In this document: in pieces, positions 33,175-42,161 of the stretch
Numbering within the stretch: position 1 is the stretch's first letter
How the letters are laid out: every line of letters starts with the position of its first letter
Origin: an uncultured Clostridia bacterium
GTDB taxonomy: Bacteria; Bacillota; Clostridia; Christensenellales; CAG-917
Reading direction: 5' to 3'
NCBI GenBank assembly: GCA_947625225.1
Contig: CANQNQ010000001.1
Location: 1-64,000, forward strand
Length of the DNA: 64,000 nucleotides
Position numbers and translations under genes: made by a program
The notes under the pieces: model-generated
Databases searched by the model: none
The model's input: the letters and a program-made list of their open reading frames with translations, nothing else
Told to the model about the DNA's origin: nothing

Positions 33175-34641
33175 TCAATTTCCAAACACGGAATCTATCA
33201 ATCTGAATGCGTCGGCTTGCATTATGCTCCAATCCGCGCCGACGTTGATGTGGCTTTGGCTTTGGTAAGTTATCAACCTGCCGCTTTGCTCAAGCGCGGA
33301 AACGTCCGCCGCAGAGCCGCCTATGGAACTGTAAAACGGCACTACGCCGTCGCCATTCCTCGCGTAACGCAAAGTATAGTTGTAACGCACGTTGCCGTCC
33401 GAATCATACATCACGTTCCCCTCGCCGTCGCGCATGGTGGTGCAATCAAGCCCGACTATCGTGCTACTGTCGGATCCTACAAAGTAGTAGGAATTGACCG
33501 CTTCCGCCGCCAACTTACCGCCCACAAACAGGCTGTCAAAGTAGTTTTCCAAGCCGCCGACGCTCTCCTTGATGCGCTTTCCGTCGGGGTCCGCCGCCTG
33601 GCCCGCCTTGGCATCCGTCTTGGTCTTGATGGCAACGCCGTCGTCCTCGCCGTCCACCATGTAGTACGCCCAGGGCTGAGTCTTGTAGAAGTTGTACAGT
33701 TCCTCCTTGGTGGAAATCGCCACGCCGTCCACCGTGATGCCGTGCGCGCCCGCCTCGTATTGCGCGGAGCTGAGTAGCTGCCACGAAGGCACCAGACTTA
33801 TCAGCCCCGTGTTGTTGGTCAGAAAATCGCCCACGCTGTTGAGCACGTTGCGCACGACGCTCTTTATCATATCGGCGTTGTCCGTGGAGCCGAGCATCGC
33901 GTCAAGATAATCCAGCGGACAGCTCAGCGCCGCCAATGCGTCAAAGGAACCGAGCGCCGCCGGGGCAAAGCCCAAATTTAGCCTCACCTTTTCGCGGTTC
34001 TGCGCGCTCCTTGCAAGATAGCTGTTGACCACCGCGCCGCCCATGCTATGGGACATAAGCACGACGTCGGTGTACTTTTGATCGTTGATGAAACGCTCCA
34101 GCTGCGCCGCGGATTGCGCTGGAGAAAGTCTCCAATCCTGGTTGTATATCACTACGTCCGCGCCGCCGCCGTACTTTGAATACAGCGCGTCATATATGGG
34201 CTTGTATATCCAGCACACACCGTAGGTGACGTCCATCACGTTGCCGTCCTCGTCAAGTGGCATTCCATTGGCGGGCACCACGTCGGGATTGAGCGGTTGT
34301 CCGTCCTCGTCAAGCGACAGGTCGTACAGCACGCCGCCCTTTTTCCACTCTATCATGGAAAGCAGGCTTGCGATGCCTCCCTCCTCGCCGTCGAGGACAT
34401 CCTGAAGGACCTGCTGCATATCCGCCTCGCCGCTCATGATCGCGCTTATGTCCACGTCCGCCTTGATGGGATCCCACTTCGCCTCATTGGTGGATGAATC
34501 GTAAAATCCGCCCGCAAACAGCGCCGTCACAAATATGATGGCGCGCTTGTCCTTATCCTTGTTGCAAGCGGCAAATGCAAACAATGAAAGCAGCAACACA
34601 AGCACACAGACAATTGCCGTGATCTTTACGCTTTTTTTCAT
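33175..34641 (-). CDS. Secreted lipoprotein alpha/beta-hydrolase, LCAT/PGAP1-like
   Basis: 488 residues. The signal peptide ends in the lipobox AFAAC (Cys26), so it is likely anchored outside the membrane. The enzyme part begins RAIIFVTALFAGGFYDSS, like the oxyanion-hole region of lecithin:cholesterol acyltransferase-type lipases. The nucleophile elbow is VVLMSHSMGGAVVNSYLA (S-x-S-x-G form of GxSxG). A late YARNGDGVVPFYSS carries a likely catalytic aspartate, and QSQSHINVGADW a likely histidine. It may hydrolyse or transfer acyl chains of membrane or dietary lipids. The upstream promoter is not obvious. Confidence 0.85.
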   Translation of the reverse strand: MKKSVKITAIVCVLVLLLSLFAFAACNKDKDKRAIIFVTALFAGGFYDSSTNEAKWDPIKADVDISAIMSGEADMQQVLQDVLDGEEGGIASLLSMIEWKKGGVLYDLSLDEDGQPLNPDVVPANGMPLDEDGNVMDVTYGVCWIYKPIYDALYSKYGGGADVVIYNQDWRLSPAQSAAQLERFINDQKYTDVVLMSHSMGGAVVNSYLARSAQNREKVRLNLGFAPAALGSFDALAALSCPLDYLDAMLGSTDNADMIKSVVRNVLNSVGDFLTNNTGLISLVPSWQLLSSAQYEAGAHGITVDGVAISTKEELYNFYKTQPWAYYMVDGEDDGVAIKTKTDAKAGQAADPDGKRIKESVGGLENYFDSLFVGGKLAAEAVNSYYFVGSDSSTIVGLDCTTMRDGEGNVMYDSDGNVRYNYTLRYARNGDGVVPFYSSIGGSAADVSALEQSGRLITYQSQSHINVGADWSIMQADAFRLIDSVFGN

Positions 34642-34699
34642 ATATATGCCTCAAACAAATGTTTACACATCAAAAATGACAACTTGATCTGCCTTTTTG

Positions 34700-35419
34700 T
34701 CACTTTGCTATCATATACAGTTTCAGCACGCCGTCAAACTCCGCTCTCTCCTTGGCGCACAGATCCTCCGCCTCCAACGCGCGGCGAACTGCTATCCACA
34801 GGGCGCGTATCATAAGCGAATCCCTGCTGTCTATCGCGGCGGCAAGCGCCTCAAGCATAACTATGTAATCTGCTCTGCCTTCGCCCTCGAACTCGTGCAG
34901 CGCCTTGGAAATGTTGTACATCAGGTACTCCGTGCGCTTTTTAAGACCGGAGGAGGCAAACTTGACGTCCCTCTCTATGGGCGCGGCGGGCTGTTCCTCA
35001 ACGCCCTCCCACACGTAGCGCACCACCGTCTGCTTGAAGGGGTCGAGCACGGAGGCGTAAAACTTGTCCAGACTTTCCTGTTGCGTGGGCGCGGGGAAAT
35101 AGGCGCCCACAAAGTCGAAGATGCCCACGCTGCCCGCGTCGAATTCAACCAGCAAATTGCAGATGAGCGCCACCAGCCTGCGCCCGTCGGAGGGCAGTTT
35201 GACGACGTAGTTGTCGCCAAGCTTTGAAAAAGCCATACCCTTTTCGAAACTGTAGTCAAACCCTTTGCTGCACGCGGTGAGCACCTCGCGGAACTCCTTG
35301 TAATACGCAAGGCATTTGAGCACGGAGCCTATCCTTTTGTCCACATATATCATGCTGGATTTCTTGAGGTCGTCGATGGCGCATACCAGCGCGTTTATCC
35401 CTTCCGAATTGTTTGTCAT
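34700..35419 (-). CDS. Unknown helical cytosolic protein, 239 aa
   Basis: Begins MTNNSEGINALVCAIDDLKK. Mostly helical, without signal peptide or membrane segment. A strand-rich centre (KLGDNYVVKLPSDGRRLVAL) is followed by helices rich in Ala/Glu/Arg (ALEAEDLCAKERAEFDGVLK). No motif is recognised. It sits between the lipoprotein hydrolase and the second DUF2804 gene on the same strand with 50-60 bp gaps, so it may belong to one transcription unit. The coding call is supported by length and GC-rich codon use. Confidence 0.75.
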   Translation of the reverse strand: MTNNSEGINALVCAIDDLKKSSMIYVDKRIGSVLKCLAYYKEFREVLTACSKGFDYSFEKGMAFSKLGDNYVVKLPSDGRRLVALICNLLVEFDAGSVGIFDFVGAYFPAPTQQESLDKFYASVLDPFKQTVVRYVWEGVEEQPAAPIERDVKFASSGLKKRTEYLMYNISKALHEFEGEGRADYIVMLEALAAAIDSRDSLMIRALWIAVRRALEAEDLCAKERAEFDGVLKLYMIAK

Positions 35420-35472
35420 AAATACCTCATAATATCAAAACAGACGCTTTAAGCGCTTGTTTTGACAGTTTA

Positions 35473-36510
35473 TCACCACTTATTGTGCACTTTTTCCGCA
35501 AAGCCGATCATATCCTTGATCTCGATGACGGTGCCGTCGTCAAGCGTTGCGGTGCCATTGAAGTAGCCAAACACCTGGTGCGGTATCATGCACATCACCT
35601 TAAGATCAAACGGCTCGTAGCGGTCTATGATGGGATGGAATGTGCATTCGAATCTGCCGTCGGTGGAGGTGAACTTCCAATCCTCCATATATCTCGGCTC
35701 GCCGTCCTTGTCGCCGGGGATGACAAATTCCACCCTGTCCAGCTTGTGCGCCTTGCCGTTGTAAAACAGCATATCCTCGCTTGCCGCCGTCGTGTTGCCA
35801 AAGCCGTAGCCGAGGTTCCAACCGAACGTGCTGCCGTCCTCAAGACGGGTGTGCATACTGCTCCAATACCACGTGTTGTCGTACGTCCACACGCCTCTGC
35901 CCCAATCCAGCGTGCCGAAGCTGTCGGCGGGATCGAAAGCATACTGTTTGTCGCCCAGCGTCAGCGTGCCCTCCGCTTTCATGCAGTTTATCTTCTGATT
36001 GAAGTAAAAGTGCCCCGCCTTATCGAAGGGAGTGGCGATGACCATACTCTCCTCAGGTTCGTCGCTCAAAGTGATGTCCCAGCTGACGTCGGTGCCCTGC
36101 TTGTCCGCGTTGGGGTACACGCCCGTGAGGCGGCGAGTCTTGCCGTCGTTGGTCACTCTCATCTCCACCTTGCCGTTTTTCCAGCCGCAGTCGCCCTGCT
36201 CGCTGGTGCGCGGCATATTCAGCTTGCCCATCGGGAAGAGAAATATGGAGGTGTTGGTGAACTGCGCGGGAGTCACAAAGTCCATCACCGTCAGGCTCAG
36301 CGCGCCCACAAAGCCGAGGTCGCTTATGGTGACGCACAGCGCGTAGCTCTTGTTGCTGATATAGTAGTAGTCCCACTCCTTTATGCGCGCCTTGGGCGCT
36401 TTGATGTTTTCGCGATTGTAGACGTACAACATCTTTTTTGCGAAGCCCGGAGTGGCTATGTTGCCTTCCGAGTTGAGAAGCGGAGTGCTTTGAAAGATCT
36501 GATTTTGCAT
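35473..36510 (-). CDS. DUF2804 family protein, copy 2
   Basis: About 345 residues from the ATG at 36510 (MQNQIFQSTPLLNSEGN) after AAAGAGGAAA; the track extends 44 codons upstream into non-coding DNA. It shares the family order with the 32016 gene: KEWDYYYISNKSYALCVTIS, LGFVGALSLTVMDF, GTLDWGRGVWTYDNTWYWSS and NLGYGFGNTTAASEDMLFYNGKAHKLD. The WGRGVW / WYWSS stretch is characteristic of the family. It diverges clearly from copy 1, so the duplication is not recent. A role in lipid metabolism is inferred from the family only. Confidence 0.85.
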   Translation of the reverse strand: MQNQIFQSTPLLNSEGNIATPGFAKKMLYVYNRENIKAPKARIKEWDYYYISNKSYALCVTISDLGFVGALSLTVMDFVTPAQFTNTSIFLFPMGKLNMPRTSEQGDCGWKNGKVEMRVTNDGKTRRLTGVYPNADKQGTDVSWDITLSDEPEESMVIATPFDKAGHFYFNQKINCMKAEGTLTLGDKQYAFDPADSFGTLDWGRGVWTYDNTWYWSSMHTRLEDGSTFGWNLGYGFGNTTAASEDMLFYNGKAHKLDRVEFVIPGDKDGEPRYMEDWKFTSTDGRFECTFHPIIDRYEPFDLKVMCMIPHQVFGYFNGTATLDDGTVIEIKDMIGFAEKVHNKW

Positions 36511-36666
36511 ATTTTTTCCTCTTTTTGAAAAGATATTATATTTATGATGTAATTTTAGCACAAAATTTGTCCCATGACAAGAGCAATTTGCGCTTCCTCC
36601 CTCCCGCCGCGCGCAAAATAAAATGCCTGCCGAAGCAGACATTTTGCAATATCGTATTTGTCCCTC

Positions 36667-37257
36667 TCAGACGGTTTGGGCAAGGTGCAACATAACAAAG
36701 CCCTGCTTTGCCTTGCACAGCGGGCAGCAATCCCACGCCTCCTTGCCCGTTGCCTCGTATCCGCAGCCGCTGCACTTCCAGGTGACCGCCTTCTCCTTTT
36801 TGTACAGCGTGCCCGAGGACATCTGCGCGTAGAGGTCGTCAAACAGCTTCTCGTGGCAGGTCTCCACGCCGGCTATTTTTTCAAACAGGTCGGCGATCTC
36901 CTCAAAGCCCTCCTCGCGCGCGGTCTTGGCGTACGCCTTGTAGGTGCGCACTTCTGCCGCCTCGTCCTCCGCCGCCAGCTTGAGATTGGCGGTAAGATCC
37001 CACTTCTCGCGGAAGGGATAGCCGGAGCAGATGTCAATGTTGTCGATGGTTTTGTCGCTTGCCTGCTGGATGAAGGTGTACAGCATGCGCGCGTGGTTGA
37101 ACTCGTTGTAAACCACTTTGTCGATGACGTCCGCCATGGCGTTGTAGCCCGCGTTGCGCGCGCCGTACTCCACAAAGCTGTACCTTGCGTGCGCCATCAT
37201 TTCGCCCGCGTAAGACTTTGCGAGGTTGAGCAGCGTTTTGCTTTCAATAAGTTTCAT
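36667..37257 (-). CDS. rbr: Rubrerythrin
   Basis: A 196-residue peroxide-scavenging diiron protein of anaerobes. The ferritin-like domain carries the repeated ExxH/E ligands (AGEMMAHARYSFVEYGARN, NEFNHARMLYTF, EDEAAEVRTY). The C-terminal rubredoxin domain has CSGCGYEATG and CPLCKAKQGF, a Cys4 iron site. With NADH/rubredoxin partners it reduces hydrogen peroxide to water. It is monocistronic or at the head of the group running into DUF2804 copy 2. AAGGAG precedes the ATG. The length is normal. Confidence 0.96.
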   Translation of the reverse strand: MKLIESKTLLNLAKSYAGEMMAHARYSFVEYGARNAGYNAMADVIDKVVYNEFNHARMLYTFIQQASDKTIDNIDICSGYPFREKWDLTANLKLAAEDEAAEVRTYKAYAKTAREEGFEEIADLFEKIAGVETCHEKLFDDLYAQMSSGTLYKKEKAVTWKCSGCGYEATGKEAWDCCPLCKAKQGFVMLHLAQTV

Positions 37258-37340
37258 AAAATATCTCCTTGTCTTTTTTGATAATTATTGCAAAAAGCGG
37301 CAACACTTATACCGCTTGGATAAAAAATTCGCCGGCGCGC

Positions 37341-37369
37341 TTGAACTTGCGCCACGTAGGTGATATTAT
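37341..37369 (+). promoter_or_regulatory. Promoter of the mrp gene group
   Basis: TTGAAC (37341-37346) and TATTAT (37364-37369) with a 17-bp spacer, 29 bp ahead of the mrp ATG. Confidence 0.6.
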
Positions 37370-37398
37370 ATTGTCATCAAAGCGTATAGGAGTTTTCT

Positions 37399-38211
37399 AT
37401 GAGCGATTGCACACACGATTGCGACAGCTGCGGCAAGGATTGCGCAAGCCGCATAACCTTTGACAAGCCCCACGAGCTGTCGCGCATAGGCAAAGTTATA
37501 GGCGTTGTAAGCGGCAAGGGAGGCGTGGGAAAATCGCTTGCCACCTGCCTACTTGCGGCCCAAACGGCGGCATCGGGCAAACGCGCCGCCATTCTCGACG
37601 CGGACATAACGGGTCCGTCCATTCCGCGCGCGCTGGGCATACGCGGCTCGGCTGAGGGCGACGACATGGGCATATACCCCCGCGTCGATCGCAATGGCAT
37701 CAAAGTGATGTCATCCAACCTGCTGCTGGAGCACCCCAACGACCCCGTCGTGTGGCGCGGGCCGATGATCGCGGGTATGGTCAAGCAGTTCTGGACGGAC
37801 GTCATCTGGGGAGACGTGGACGTAATGTTTGTGGATATGCCTCCCGGAACGGGCGACGTGCCCCTCACCGTGTTTCAATCCATCAAGCTGGACGGCATAG
37901 TGATCGTCACCTCGCCGCAGGAGCTTGTGGGTATGATCGTCGAAAAGGCGGTGAAGATGGCAAACACCATGAAGATAAAGATATACGGCGTAATCGAAAA
38001 TATGAGCTATCTGCTCTGCCCGGAATGTGGCAAACAGATAGACGTGTTCGGCAGCGGCAAAGTGGACGAGGTGGCGACGGACTTTGACCTAAAGGTGCTT
38101 GCGCGCATCCCCATCGACAGGGATATCGCCGCCGCTATGGACGAGGGCGACGCGGGCAGACTTGCCAAATATCAATATATGGCGACAGCTCTCAAAGAGA
38201 TATTGCGCTGA
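37399..38211 (+). CDS. Mrp/NBP35-type iron-sulfur carrier P-loop ATPase
   Basis: 270 residues. The N-terminal CTHDCDSCGKDC provides a cysteine cluster as in NBP35-type proteins. The deviant Walker A is GVVSGKGGVGKSLATCLLA, and FVDMPPGTGDVPL is the Walker B/switch region. A C-terminal CPECGK (CxxC) forms the dimer-bridging Fe-S site. Such proteins bind and transfer 4Fe-4S clusters to apoenzymes. That fits a genome with several Fe-S enzymes, including the radical SAM maturase. It starts a short plus-strand group with the two genes that follow. Confidence 0.94.
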   Translation: MSDCTHDCDSCGKDCASRITFDKPHELSRIGKVIGVVSGKGGVGKSLATCLLAAQTAASGKRAAILDADITGPSIPRALGIRGSAEGDDMGIYPRVDRNGIKVMSSNLLLEHPNDPVVWRGPMIAGMVKQFWTDVIWGDVDVMFVDMPPGTGDVPLTVFQSIKLDGIVIVTSPQELVGMIVEKAVKMANTMKIKIYGVIENMSYLLCPECGKQIDVFGSGKVDEVATDFDLKVLARIPIDRDIAAAMDEGDAGRLAKYQYMATALKEILR

Positions 38212-38255
38212 GCCTTATTTGACAAAACAGGCACTTTAAGTGGAGAAAACGACGT

Positions 38256-38711
38256 ATGAACCGCCGAGAATTGGCAGAACGTTATTTTGTTGAGGGCTAC
38301 AACTGCACGCAGGCGACGGTGCTTGCGTTTGAGGAGCTGTTTGACATCCCGCGCGAACAGCTGCTGCGCATATCCTCCTCGTTTGGTGGAGGCATGGGCA
38401 GATTGCGCGAGGTGTGCGGCGCGGTGAGCGGCATGTTTTTTGTCGCAGGCGCCATCACGGGCTACTCCGAACCGGGAGATGTGCAGCAAAAGGCTAAGCA
38501 CTACGCCACAATACAGGCGCTGGCGGCAAAGTTCCGCGAGACGCACGGCAGCATAATCTGCCGTGAACTGCTTGGCACAAAGCCGGCAAGCACGGATCCC
38601 ACGCCCGAGGCGCGCACGCCGGAATACTACAAGACCCGCCCCTGCGCAAGGCTGGCGGGCGACTGCGCGCAGATACTGTGCGAGTACTTCGACATCCCCG
38701 ACAAACAATGA
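38256..38711 (+). CDS. C-GCAxxG-C-C family redox protein
   Basis: 151 residues with the family signature spread over the protein. GYNCTQATVLAF gives the first Cys; SSFGGGMGRLREVCGAVSGMF gives the C-G-A-x-x-G segment. HGSIICRELLGT and RPCARLAGDCAQIL complete the later cysteines. The family is thought to be redox or metal-related, but its reaction is not established. It follows mrp by 44 bp and overlaps the next gene (ATGA). Confidence 0.92.
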   Translation: MNRRELAERYFVEGYNCTQATVLAFEELFDIPREQLLRISSSFGGGMGRLREVCGAVSGMFFVAGAITGYSEPGDVQQKAKHYATIQALAAKFRETHGSIICRELLGTKPASTDPTPEARTPEYYKTRPCARLAGDCAQILCEYFDIPDKQ

Positions 38712-39040
38712 GCTACTACGACAAGGTTTACGAGATCGTTCGCAATATCCCCGCGGGACATGTGGCGACGTATGGTCAGATCGCCGCGATGACGGGCTCG
38801 CCCAAGGCTTCGCGCGCGGTGGGATACGCGCTGCACCTCAATCCCGACCCACAGCGCATCCCCTGTTTCAGAGTGGTCAACCGCTTTGGAGGCTGTGCGC
38901 CCGCGTTCGCGTTCGGAGGCAAGGACGTGCAGGCAAATCTGCTGCGCGCCGACGGCGTGGAAGTGTCCGAAGACGGCTACGTAGACCTTGACAAATATCA
39001 GTGGAAAACGACGCAAACAGATGTTAAAACGCCAAAATAA
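38708..39040 (+). CDS. MGMT/ATL-type alkyltransferase-domain protein
   Basis: 110 residues from the ATG at 38708, overlapping the previous stop. It contains only the DNA-binding/active-site domain of O6-alkylguanine-DNA alkyltransferases: IPAGHVATYGQIAAMTG (helix-turn-helix) and HLNPDPQRIPCFRVVNRFGG. The active-site cysteine is present, but the usual PCHRV histidine is Phe (PCFRV). The N-terminal domain of full MGMTs is missing. It may be a short alkyltransferase or an alkyltransferase-like sensor of damaged guanine. A terminator follows. Confidence 0.85.
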   Translation: MSYYDKVYEIVRNIPAGHVATYGQIAAMTGSPKASRAVGYALHLNPDPQRIPCFRVVNRFGGCAPAFAFGGKDVQANLLRADGVEVSEDGYVDLDKYQWKTTQTDVKTPK

Positions 39041-39068
39041 AGCTGATAAACCGTGTTATAAGAAAGAA

Positions 39069-39089
39069 GCCCTCGCAAATTGCGAGGGC
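39069..39089. terminator. Bidirectional terminator between convergent operons
   Basis: GCCCTCGCAA, A, TTGCGAGGGC, followed by ATTTTTT. It ends the mrp group on the plus strand and lies 24 bp beyond the end of rplQ, the last ribosomal operon gene on the minus strand. Confidence 0.9.
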
Positions 39090-39112
39090 ATTTTTTAAGT
39101 GCGTAAGGGCGC

Positions 39113-39619
39113 TCAGATAAGTTTGATGACGCACATTTGCGCGGCGTCGCCCCTTCTGTAGTCCGTCTTTACGATGCGAGTGTAGCCGCCGCCCTGACCT
39201 GTCTCGTCCTTGCGGGCGTCATACTTGGGCGCGTACTCCTTGAATATCTTCTCGATGAGAGGATGCTTTGTGTCCCTTATGCGGGCGCGGAAGGCGGACT
39301 TGGATTCCTTGTCCTGCTTGACTTCCTGTATATCCACCAGCTCCGCCATAAGTCTGCGGCGCGCCGCAAGCTTTTTGGGGCCGTCGTTGGTGAATTCCAC
39401 GCTTGTCTTTTCGCCCTTGGCGTTGGTGACGGTCTTGACCGTCTTGACATCGTCCTTATAGGCTCTGAGTGCGATGGTGATATACTTTTCCGCAAGTCTT
39501 CTTACAGACTTTGCGCGATCAACGGTGGTGGTCAGATGACCATACCACAGAAGCTCCGATACCTGATTTTTGAGCATAGCCATTCTTTGGTCTGTGCGCT
39601 TACCTAATTTTTTTGGCAT
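39113..39619 (-). CDS. rplQ: 50S ribosomal protein L17
   Basis: A 168-residue protein lining the exit-tunnel side of the 50S subunit. It starts MPKKLGKRTDQRMAMLKNQ and has the VRRLAEKYITIAL segment and the C-terminal GGGYTRIVKTDYRRGDAAQM typical of L17. It is longer than the usual ~120-130 residues through an internal charged insertion (TNAKGEKTSVEFTNDG and LVDIQEVKQDKESKSAFRA). It is the last gene of the S10-spc-alpha run, after rpoA. Confidence 0.96.
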   Translation of the reverse strand: MPKKLGKRTDQRMAMLKNQVSELLWYGHLTTTVDRAKSVRRLAEKYITIALRAYKDDVKTVKTVTNAKGEKTSVEFTNDGPKKLAARRRLMAELVDIQEVKQDKESKSAFRARIRDTKHPLIEKIFKEYAPKYDARKDETGQGGGYTRIVKTDYRRGDAAQMCVIKLI

Positions 39620-39632
39620 AATTACCTCCTAG

Positions 39633-40586
39633 TTAGTCCTCTTGCGTTTTCAAGCTCAAACCGAGGTCTTCGAGCTTCTTGACTACTTCCTCGAGGGACT
39701 TTCTGCCGAGGTTTCTGACCTTGAGCATGTCCTCTTCGGAACGCTTTGTTAAGTCTTCGACGGTGTGGATACCTGCGCGCTTGAGGCAGTTGTACGAACG
39801 CACCGACAGATCCAGATCCTCAACAGACATCTCCAACACCTTTATCTTGCTGTCCGCCTGCGGCTCCACAAGGATAGCCTTGTCCGCCATGTTCTCGATG
39901 AGGTCGACAAACAGCTTGATGTGGTCGTTCATTATCTTGGCGGCGAGGGAGGTGATCTCCTTTGCGGACGTAGTGCCGTCGGTGGTCACTTCCAACGTGA
40001 GCTTGTCAAAGTCGATGCTCTGCTCGACGCGGGTGCTCTCCACGATGTAGTTTGCCTTCACGACGGGGGTGTAGATGGAGTCGATGGGGATATACCCTAT
40101 CCTTCTGTGCGGGTCCTTGTTCTGCGAGGCGGGCACATAGCCTCTGCCCGTGCCGACGAATATGCGCATATTGATGCTTGCGCCCTCGTCCAGCGTGCAG
40201 ATGATCTGATCGGGATTCATCACCTCTACGCCCGTGGGGCACTCTATATCGCCCGCGGTGGCAACGCCAACCGTGTTGAAGTTGAGGGTGCACTCGTCCG
40301 TCTTGCCCTCGTTGCCCACGGCAACCTTGAAGCGGACGGATTTGACGTTGAGGATTATCTCGGTGACTTCCTCTTTGACGCCCTTGATGGTAGAAAACTC
40401 GTGATCGACGCCGTCGATCATCACGCCCACTGCCGCGGCGCCGGGAAGCGCTGAGAGAAGAATACGACGCAAGCTGTTGCCGATGGTTGTCCCGAAACCG
40501 CGCTCAAGCGGCTCGACTACGAACTTGGCAAAATTTTTGCTTTCGTTCTCTTCGAATGTGATTTTGGGGCTTTTGATTTCCATCAT
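39633..40586 (-). CDS. rpoA: DNA-directed RNA polymerase subunit alpha
   Basis: 317 residues. The N-terminal assembly domain has VEPLERGFGTTIGNSLRRIL. The C-terminal domain has LDLSVRSYNCLKRAGIHTVEDL and VRNLGRKSLEEVVKKLEDLG, the helix-hairpin-helix that binds UP elements and activators. It starts at the first of two ATGs after AGGAGG. It lies between rpsD and rplQ, the usual alpha operon order. Confidence 0.97.
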   Translation of the reverse strand: MMEIKSPKITFEENESKNFAKFVVEPLERGFGTTIGNSLRRILLSALPGAAAVGVMIDGVDHEFSTIKGVKEEVTEIILNVKSVRFKVAVGNEGKTDECTLNFNTVGVATAGDIECPTGVEVMNPDQIICTLDEGASINMRIFVGTGRGYVPASQNKDPHRRIGYIPIDSIYTPVVKANYIVESTRVEQSIDFDKLTLEVTTDGTTSAKEITSLAAKIMNDHIKLFVDLIENMADKAILVEPQADSKIKVLEMSVEDLDLSVRSYNCLKRAGIHTVEDLTKRSEEDMLKVRNLGRKSLEEVVKKLEDLGLSLKTQED

Positions 40587-40606
40587 TAACGTATCCTCCT
40601 ATAAGA

Positions 40607-41230
40607 TTATTTGGAATACAACTCGACGATGAGGTGCTCCTGCACGTCAAGAGCGACGTCCTCCCTCTGAGGCAGAGCGACAACTTTGCCCACAAGCGTG
40701 GTGTTGTCAAACTCCAACCACTTGACGATGTTGAGGTTTTTGGTCTGCTTGACGTTGTCCCACATGGTGGAATCCTTCTTGTTTTCCTTCACGGCAATGA
40801 CGTCGCCGACCTTGACCATATAGGAGGGGATGTTGACGTTTTTGCCGTTGACGGTGATGTGACCGTGGTTGACTATCTGACGCGCCATTGCCCTGGAGCT
40901 GCCCAGCCCGAGGTTGTACACGACGTTGTCAAGGCGCCTTTCGATGAGGATAAGCATGTTCTCACCGGTGATGCCGCGCATCTCGGACGCTCTGTCATAG
41001 TACATCTTGAACTGCTTTTCGGTCACGCCGTAGTAACGCTTGGTCTTCTGCTTCTCTCTGAGCTGAACGGAGTAACCGCTAGCCTTCTTTCTGCTGCTGC
41101 CGTGTGCGCCGGGAGCCACTCTCTTGAGATCGAAGGTGCACTTTTGAGACGTGCACTTGTCGCCCTTCAGATAAAGTTTGCAACCCTCGCGTCTGCAAAG
41201 ACGGCAATCGGGTCCTGTATATTTAGCCAT
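40607..41230 (-). CDS. rpsD: 30S ribosomal protein S4
   Basis: 207 residues. The N-terminal CRLCRREGCKLYLKGDKC carries a four-Cys zinc site, as in zinc-binding S4 variants. The S4 RNA-binding domain has LDNVVYNLGLGSSRAMARQI and the following VNHGHITVNGKNVNIPS. It is a primary 16S rRNA binder and, in Firmicutes, often autoregulates its own mRNA. Here it lies inside the alpha operon. Confidence 0.97.
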   Translation of the reverse strand: MAKYTGPDCRLCRREGCKLYLKGDKCTSQKCTFDLKRVAPGAHGSSRKKASGYSVQLREKQKTKRYYGVTEKQFKMYYDRASEMRGITGENMLILIERRLDNVVYNLGLGSSRAMARQIVNHGHITVNGKNVNIPSYMVKVGDVIAVKENKKDSTMWDNVKQTKNLNIVKWLEFDNTTLVGKVVALPQREDVALDVQEHLIVELYSK

Positions 41231-41245
41231 ATTGAAATCCTCCTA

Positions 41246-41641
41246 TTACAGTCTTCTCGCCTTGGGCGGACGGCAACCGTTGTGGGGGATGGGAGACACG
41301 TCCTGAATGAGCGTGACTTCCATGCCGACGTTGCCCAGCGCGCGAATTGCGGACTCTCTGCCCTGACCGGCGCCCTTGACATAGACCTCGACGGTCCTCA
41401 TGCCCTGGTCGTACGCGATCTTTGCGGCGTCCTCGCTGACCATCTGCGCTGCAAACGGAGTGGATTTACGGCTGCCGCGCAGCTTGAGCTTGCCTGCGGA
41501 CGACCACGAAACCGCGTTGCCGTTCATATCGGTGATGGTCACGATGGTGTTGTTGAAGGAGGCGTGAATGTGCACCTGACCTTTTTCAACACGCTTGATA
41601 TCTTTTCTCTTTTTGATAGCTTTTCTTGCGATACCTGCCAT
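41246..41641 (-). CDS. rpsK: 30S ribosomal protein S11
   Basis: 131 residues. [20 protein letters not shown] and the C-terminal [18 protein letters not shown] are diagnostic of S11, which shapes the 30S platform near the mRNA exit. It lies between rpsM and rpsD with gaps of 11-15 bp, each with a good ribosome binding site. Confidence 0.97.
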   Translation of the reverse strand: MAGIARKAIKKRKDIKRVEKGQVHIHASFNNTIVTITDMNGNAVSWSSAGKLKLRGSRKSTPFAAQMVSEDAAKIAYDQGMRTVEVYVKGAGQGRESAIRALGNVGMEVTLIQDVSPIPHNGCRPPKARRL

Positions 41642-41652
41642 AGTCTGCCTCC

Positions 41653-42018
41653 TTACTTCTTGCGGCTGACGGCGCGTTTGGGTCCTTTACGGGTGCGCGC
41701 GTTCTGCTTTGTATTCTGTCCGCGTACGGGCAGTCCCTTTCTGTGACGGACACCGCGGTAGCAACCTATCTCCATCAATCTCTTGATGTTGAGCGTCACC
41801 TCGCGTCTGAGGTCGCCCTCGACGTGCAGGTTGCTTTCAATGTAATCACGGATAAGACTCACCTGTGATTCGGTCAGATCTCTTACGCGCGTGTCGGGAT
41901 CGATGCCCGTTTCACGCAAAATCTGCTGAGATGTGGAAAGACCGATGCCGTAGATGTAGGTAAGTCCGTATTCTACTCTCTTGTCGCGCGGAAGATCCAC
42001 GCCGGCGATTCTTGCCAT
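41653..42018 (-). CDS. rpsM: 30S ribosomal protein S13
   Basis: 121 residues. It opens [20 protein letters not shown] and has [14 protein letters not shown]. The basic [20 protein letters not shown] tail contacts P-site tRNA. A 143-bp gap to rpmJ upstream is larger than elsewhere in the operon. On the minus strand it contains a CGCTTGTGCGTTTTTGCATAAGCG-like imperfect hairpin but no gene. Confidence 0.97.
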   Translation of the reverse strand: MARIAGVDLPRDKRVEYGLTYIYGIGLSTSQQILRETGIDPDTRVRDLTESQVSLIRDYIESNLHVEGDLRREVTLNIKRLMEIGCYRGVRHRKGLPVRGQNTKQNARTRKGPKRAVSRKK

Positions 42019-42161
42019 TTTTTACCTCCGAAATGATATATACGATTTATCTATATGGACGCGTACGGTGTTGCCTTGTATAAATGGAATGGGGCAACCA
42101 GCCGCCATACGCTCAGTTCCGTATTTGCGCTTATGCAAAAACGCACAAGCGATGCCACCGC

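Noticed and set aside
31575-33185. 536-aa minus-strand ORF
   Set aside because: It spans the antisense of DUF2804 copy 1, the divergent promoter region and part of another gene. The true genes have proper starts.
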